Shown piece by piece: positions 15,732 through 16,378 of a stretch of DNA of 16,378 bases (position 1 is the stretch's first letter; the number at the start of each line of letters is the position of its first letter). A program made the translations under genes and the position numbers. Below the pieces are notes generated by a model. The model did no database searches. It was not told the origin of the DNA and worked only from the letters and a program-made list of their open reading frames with translations. Location of the stretch: positions 1 to 16,378 of the forward strand of contig JAITWC010000143.1 in NCBI GenBank assembly GCA_031285485.1, read 5' to 3'. Source of the stretch: Alistipes sp. Lineage in GTDB: Bacteria; Bacteroidota; Bacteroidia; Bacteroidales; Rikenellaceae.

Positions 15732-15971
15732 ACCCTCCGGATGCCCGATCGGGATGTCTATGGCCCGGCGGCCGCCCGGTGTGAGGGTCTGCGCCTCCCG
15801 TAGCCACGCATTTGCCGCGCCGTGTCTTTCGTTATCGAGTTCTTAAGTCTTATCAAGGAATGTATCTCAAGCGGTTCGCTGTCGGGCGTGTAAACTTTGT
15901 TGTGCCAAAACAAAATTAACCAAAACCGTATAGCTTATTTTTTGCTCCCTCTCATTCAGATTTCAAACATA

Positions 15972-16378
15972 GGAACTGTTTCCAAAATCCAATGATTATT
16001 TTTAGATGTTGTTTGAATTTTCATTAGTATAATCGTTTGATCATCAGATTTATCTGAGATAGGTATATCATGTTTTCGGAATGTCTGGTGTGAAACTCGT
16101 CCTCTCGACTCAGCCGTCGCGAGGACTCGAACCATGTGAACGTCCGCTCCACAACCCAACGCCTGGGCAACGGTTTGAACCCTTTGGATTTGTCCTTCCG
16201 AAGCGTAATCTTCAATGAGTATTTCAACTCTCGTTTCACAATGTCATTCAAATCACCACGATATCCGCCGTCGGCATAAATCGTTTTCATTCGTTTGAAC
16301 TCCGACTTCAGGCGGCTGAGCACATCGAATGCCTCCTTGCCGTCGTGCCGATTGGCCGGATGATCCTTCACTGCCAAC
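15972..16378 (-). mobile_element. 3' end of an IS5-like insertion sequence, continuing past the window
   Basis: The transposase fragment is followed, on its downstream side, by a short AT-rich stretch and GGAACTGTTTCC (15972-15983), which resembles the terminal inverted repeats of IS5-type elements. I place the element end there by resemblance. The other end is not in the window, so the repeat pair and the target duplication cannot be verified. Confidence 0.5.
16024..16378 (-). CDS. IS5-family DDE transposase, C-terminal part, 5' end outside window
   Basis: This is the last 118 or so codons of a DDE transposase that cuts and joins the IS ends. The frame is open to the window edge, so the true start lies beyond 16378; the TTG at 16377 is just the edge. 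HPANRHDGKEAF leads in. Counting from that TTG, IYADGGYRG (33-41) carries the second catalytic Asp (residue 36), and RRWVVERTFTWFESSRRLSR (72-91) carries the catalytic Glu (residue 77) in the family's C-terminal signature. The first Asp is outside the window. IS5 is the best fit, probably the group with a split (frameshifted) transposase, but the subgroup is uncertain. Base composition is lower in GC than in the xylan genes, as expected of a mobile element. No internal stop is seen in this part. Confidence 0.88.
   Translation of the reverse strand, partial: LAVKDHPANRHDGKEAFDVLSRLKSEFKRMKTIYADGGYRGDLNDIVKRELKYSLKITLRKDKSKGFKPLPRRWVVERTFTWFESSRRLSREDEFHTRHSENMIYLSQINLMIKRLY

Larger units (their letters stand above)
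15500..15971. other. Intergenic stretch between pyrB and the IS element, no convincing gene
   Basis: About 470 bases upstream of pyrB. The part near pyrB (15500-15565) is very AT-rich. The middle (15640-15830) is GC-rich and holds the dyad pair at 15671-15731, a perfect 10-bp palindrome CCCGATCGGG (15744-15753) and another, GGCGGCCGCC (15767-15776). The part near the IS is AT-rich again. Short open frames exist (for example 15580-15846 on the plus strand), but they cross the dyads and resemble no family I know. No tRNA was seen. The pyrB promoter should be here, yet I found no good TAnnTTTG box at a sensible distance. Confidence 0.6.

Noticed and set aside
15580..15846. 88-codon plus-strand frame MAQKLDKNPSTGR... 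upstream of pyrB
   Set aside because: It runs through the dyad pair and both palindromes, ends in low-complexity Ser/Cys/Arg sequence and matches no family I know. It could still be a small gene, but nothing supports it.

Overview
The window looks like a gut-type member of the Bacteroidota. It has a SusC/SusD outer-membrane pair, SusD-style lipoprotein signals, no Shine-Dalgarno sequences before the genes, a TAnnTTTG-type -7 box, and an IS5-like transposase end. High GC and the protein flavour suggest something near Alistipes/Rikenellaceae, but this is an impression and not a phylogenetic result.

Layout. Positions 1-4855 (+) carry a SusC TonB-dependent transporter, whose N-terminus lies off the window, and its SusD lipoprotein. 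Two terminator-like hairpins (4865-4915 and 4967-5026) follow, then a -7 promoter match. Positions 5136-14138 (+) are a second run of genes: a secreted SGNH acetylesterase, a GPH-family sugar symporter, a lipoprotein GH10 endoxylanase, a cytoplasmic GH43 beta-xylosidase/arabinofuranosidase, a Gfo/Idh/MocA oxidoreductase, mannonate dehydratase (uxuA) and an SDR-type mannonate/fructuronate oxidoreductase (uxuB). A rho-independent terminator for this run lies at 14219-14250, inside the coding region of the convergent osmC-like gene. On the minus strand are the osmC-like gene (14143-14553) and pyrB (14570-15499). About 470 bases without a convincing gene follow, and the window ends in the 3' part of an IS5-like transposase (minus strand).

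How the genes fit together. SusC/SusD imports oligosaccharides across the outer membrane. The acetylesterase and GH10 act on acetylated xylan or xylo-oligosaccharides in the envelope. The symporter brings short products into the cytoplasm, where the GH43 enzyme releases pentose. UxuB and UxuA carry fructuronate through mannonate to 2-keto-3-deoxygluconate, as expected if glucuronic acid side chains are also consumed. Symporter-GH10-GH43 order resembles the xynD-xynA-xynB core described in Prevotella. No alpha-glucuronidase, uronate isomerase, KDG kinase or regulator is in the window.

The most unusual signal is a family of short dyads. Each is 17-18 nt of the form TTGC...GCAA, and consecutive dyads are separated by exactly 24 nt. 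They occur at three non-coding sites: a six-copy 41-bp array at 8647-8875, a pair at 12041-12102 and a pair at 15671-15731. The dyad and spacer sequences differ between sites while the geometry is kept.
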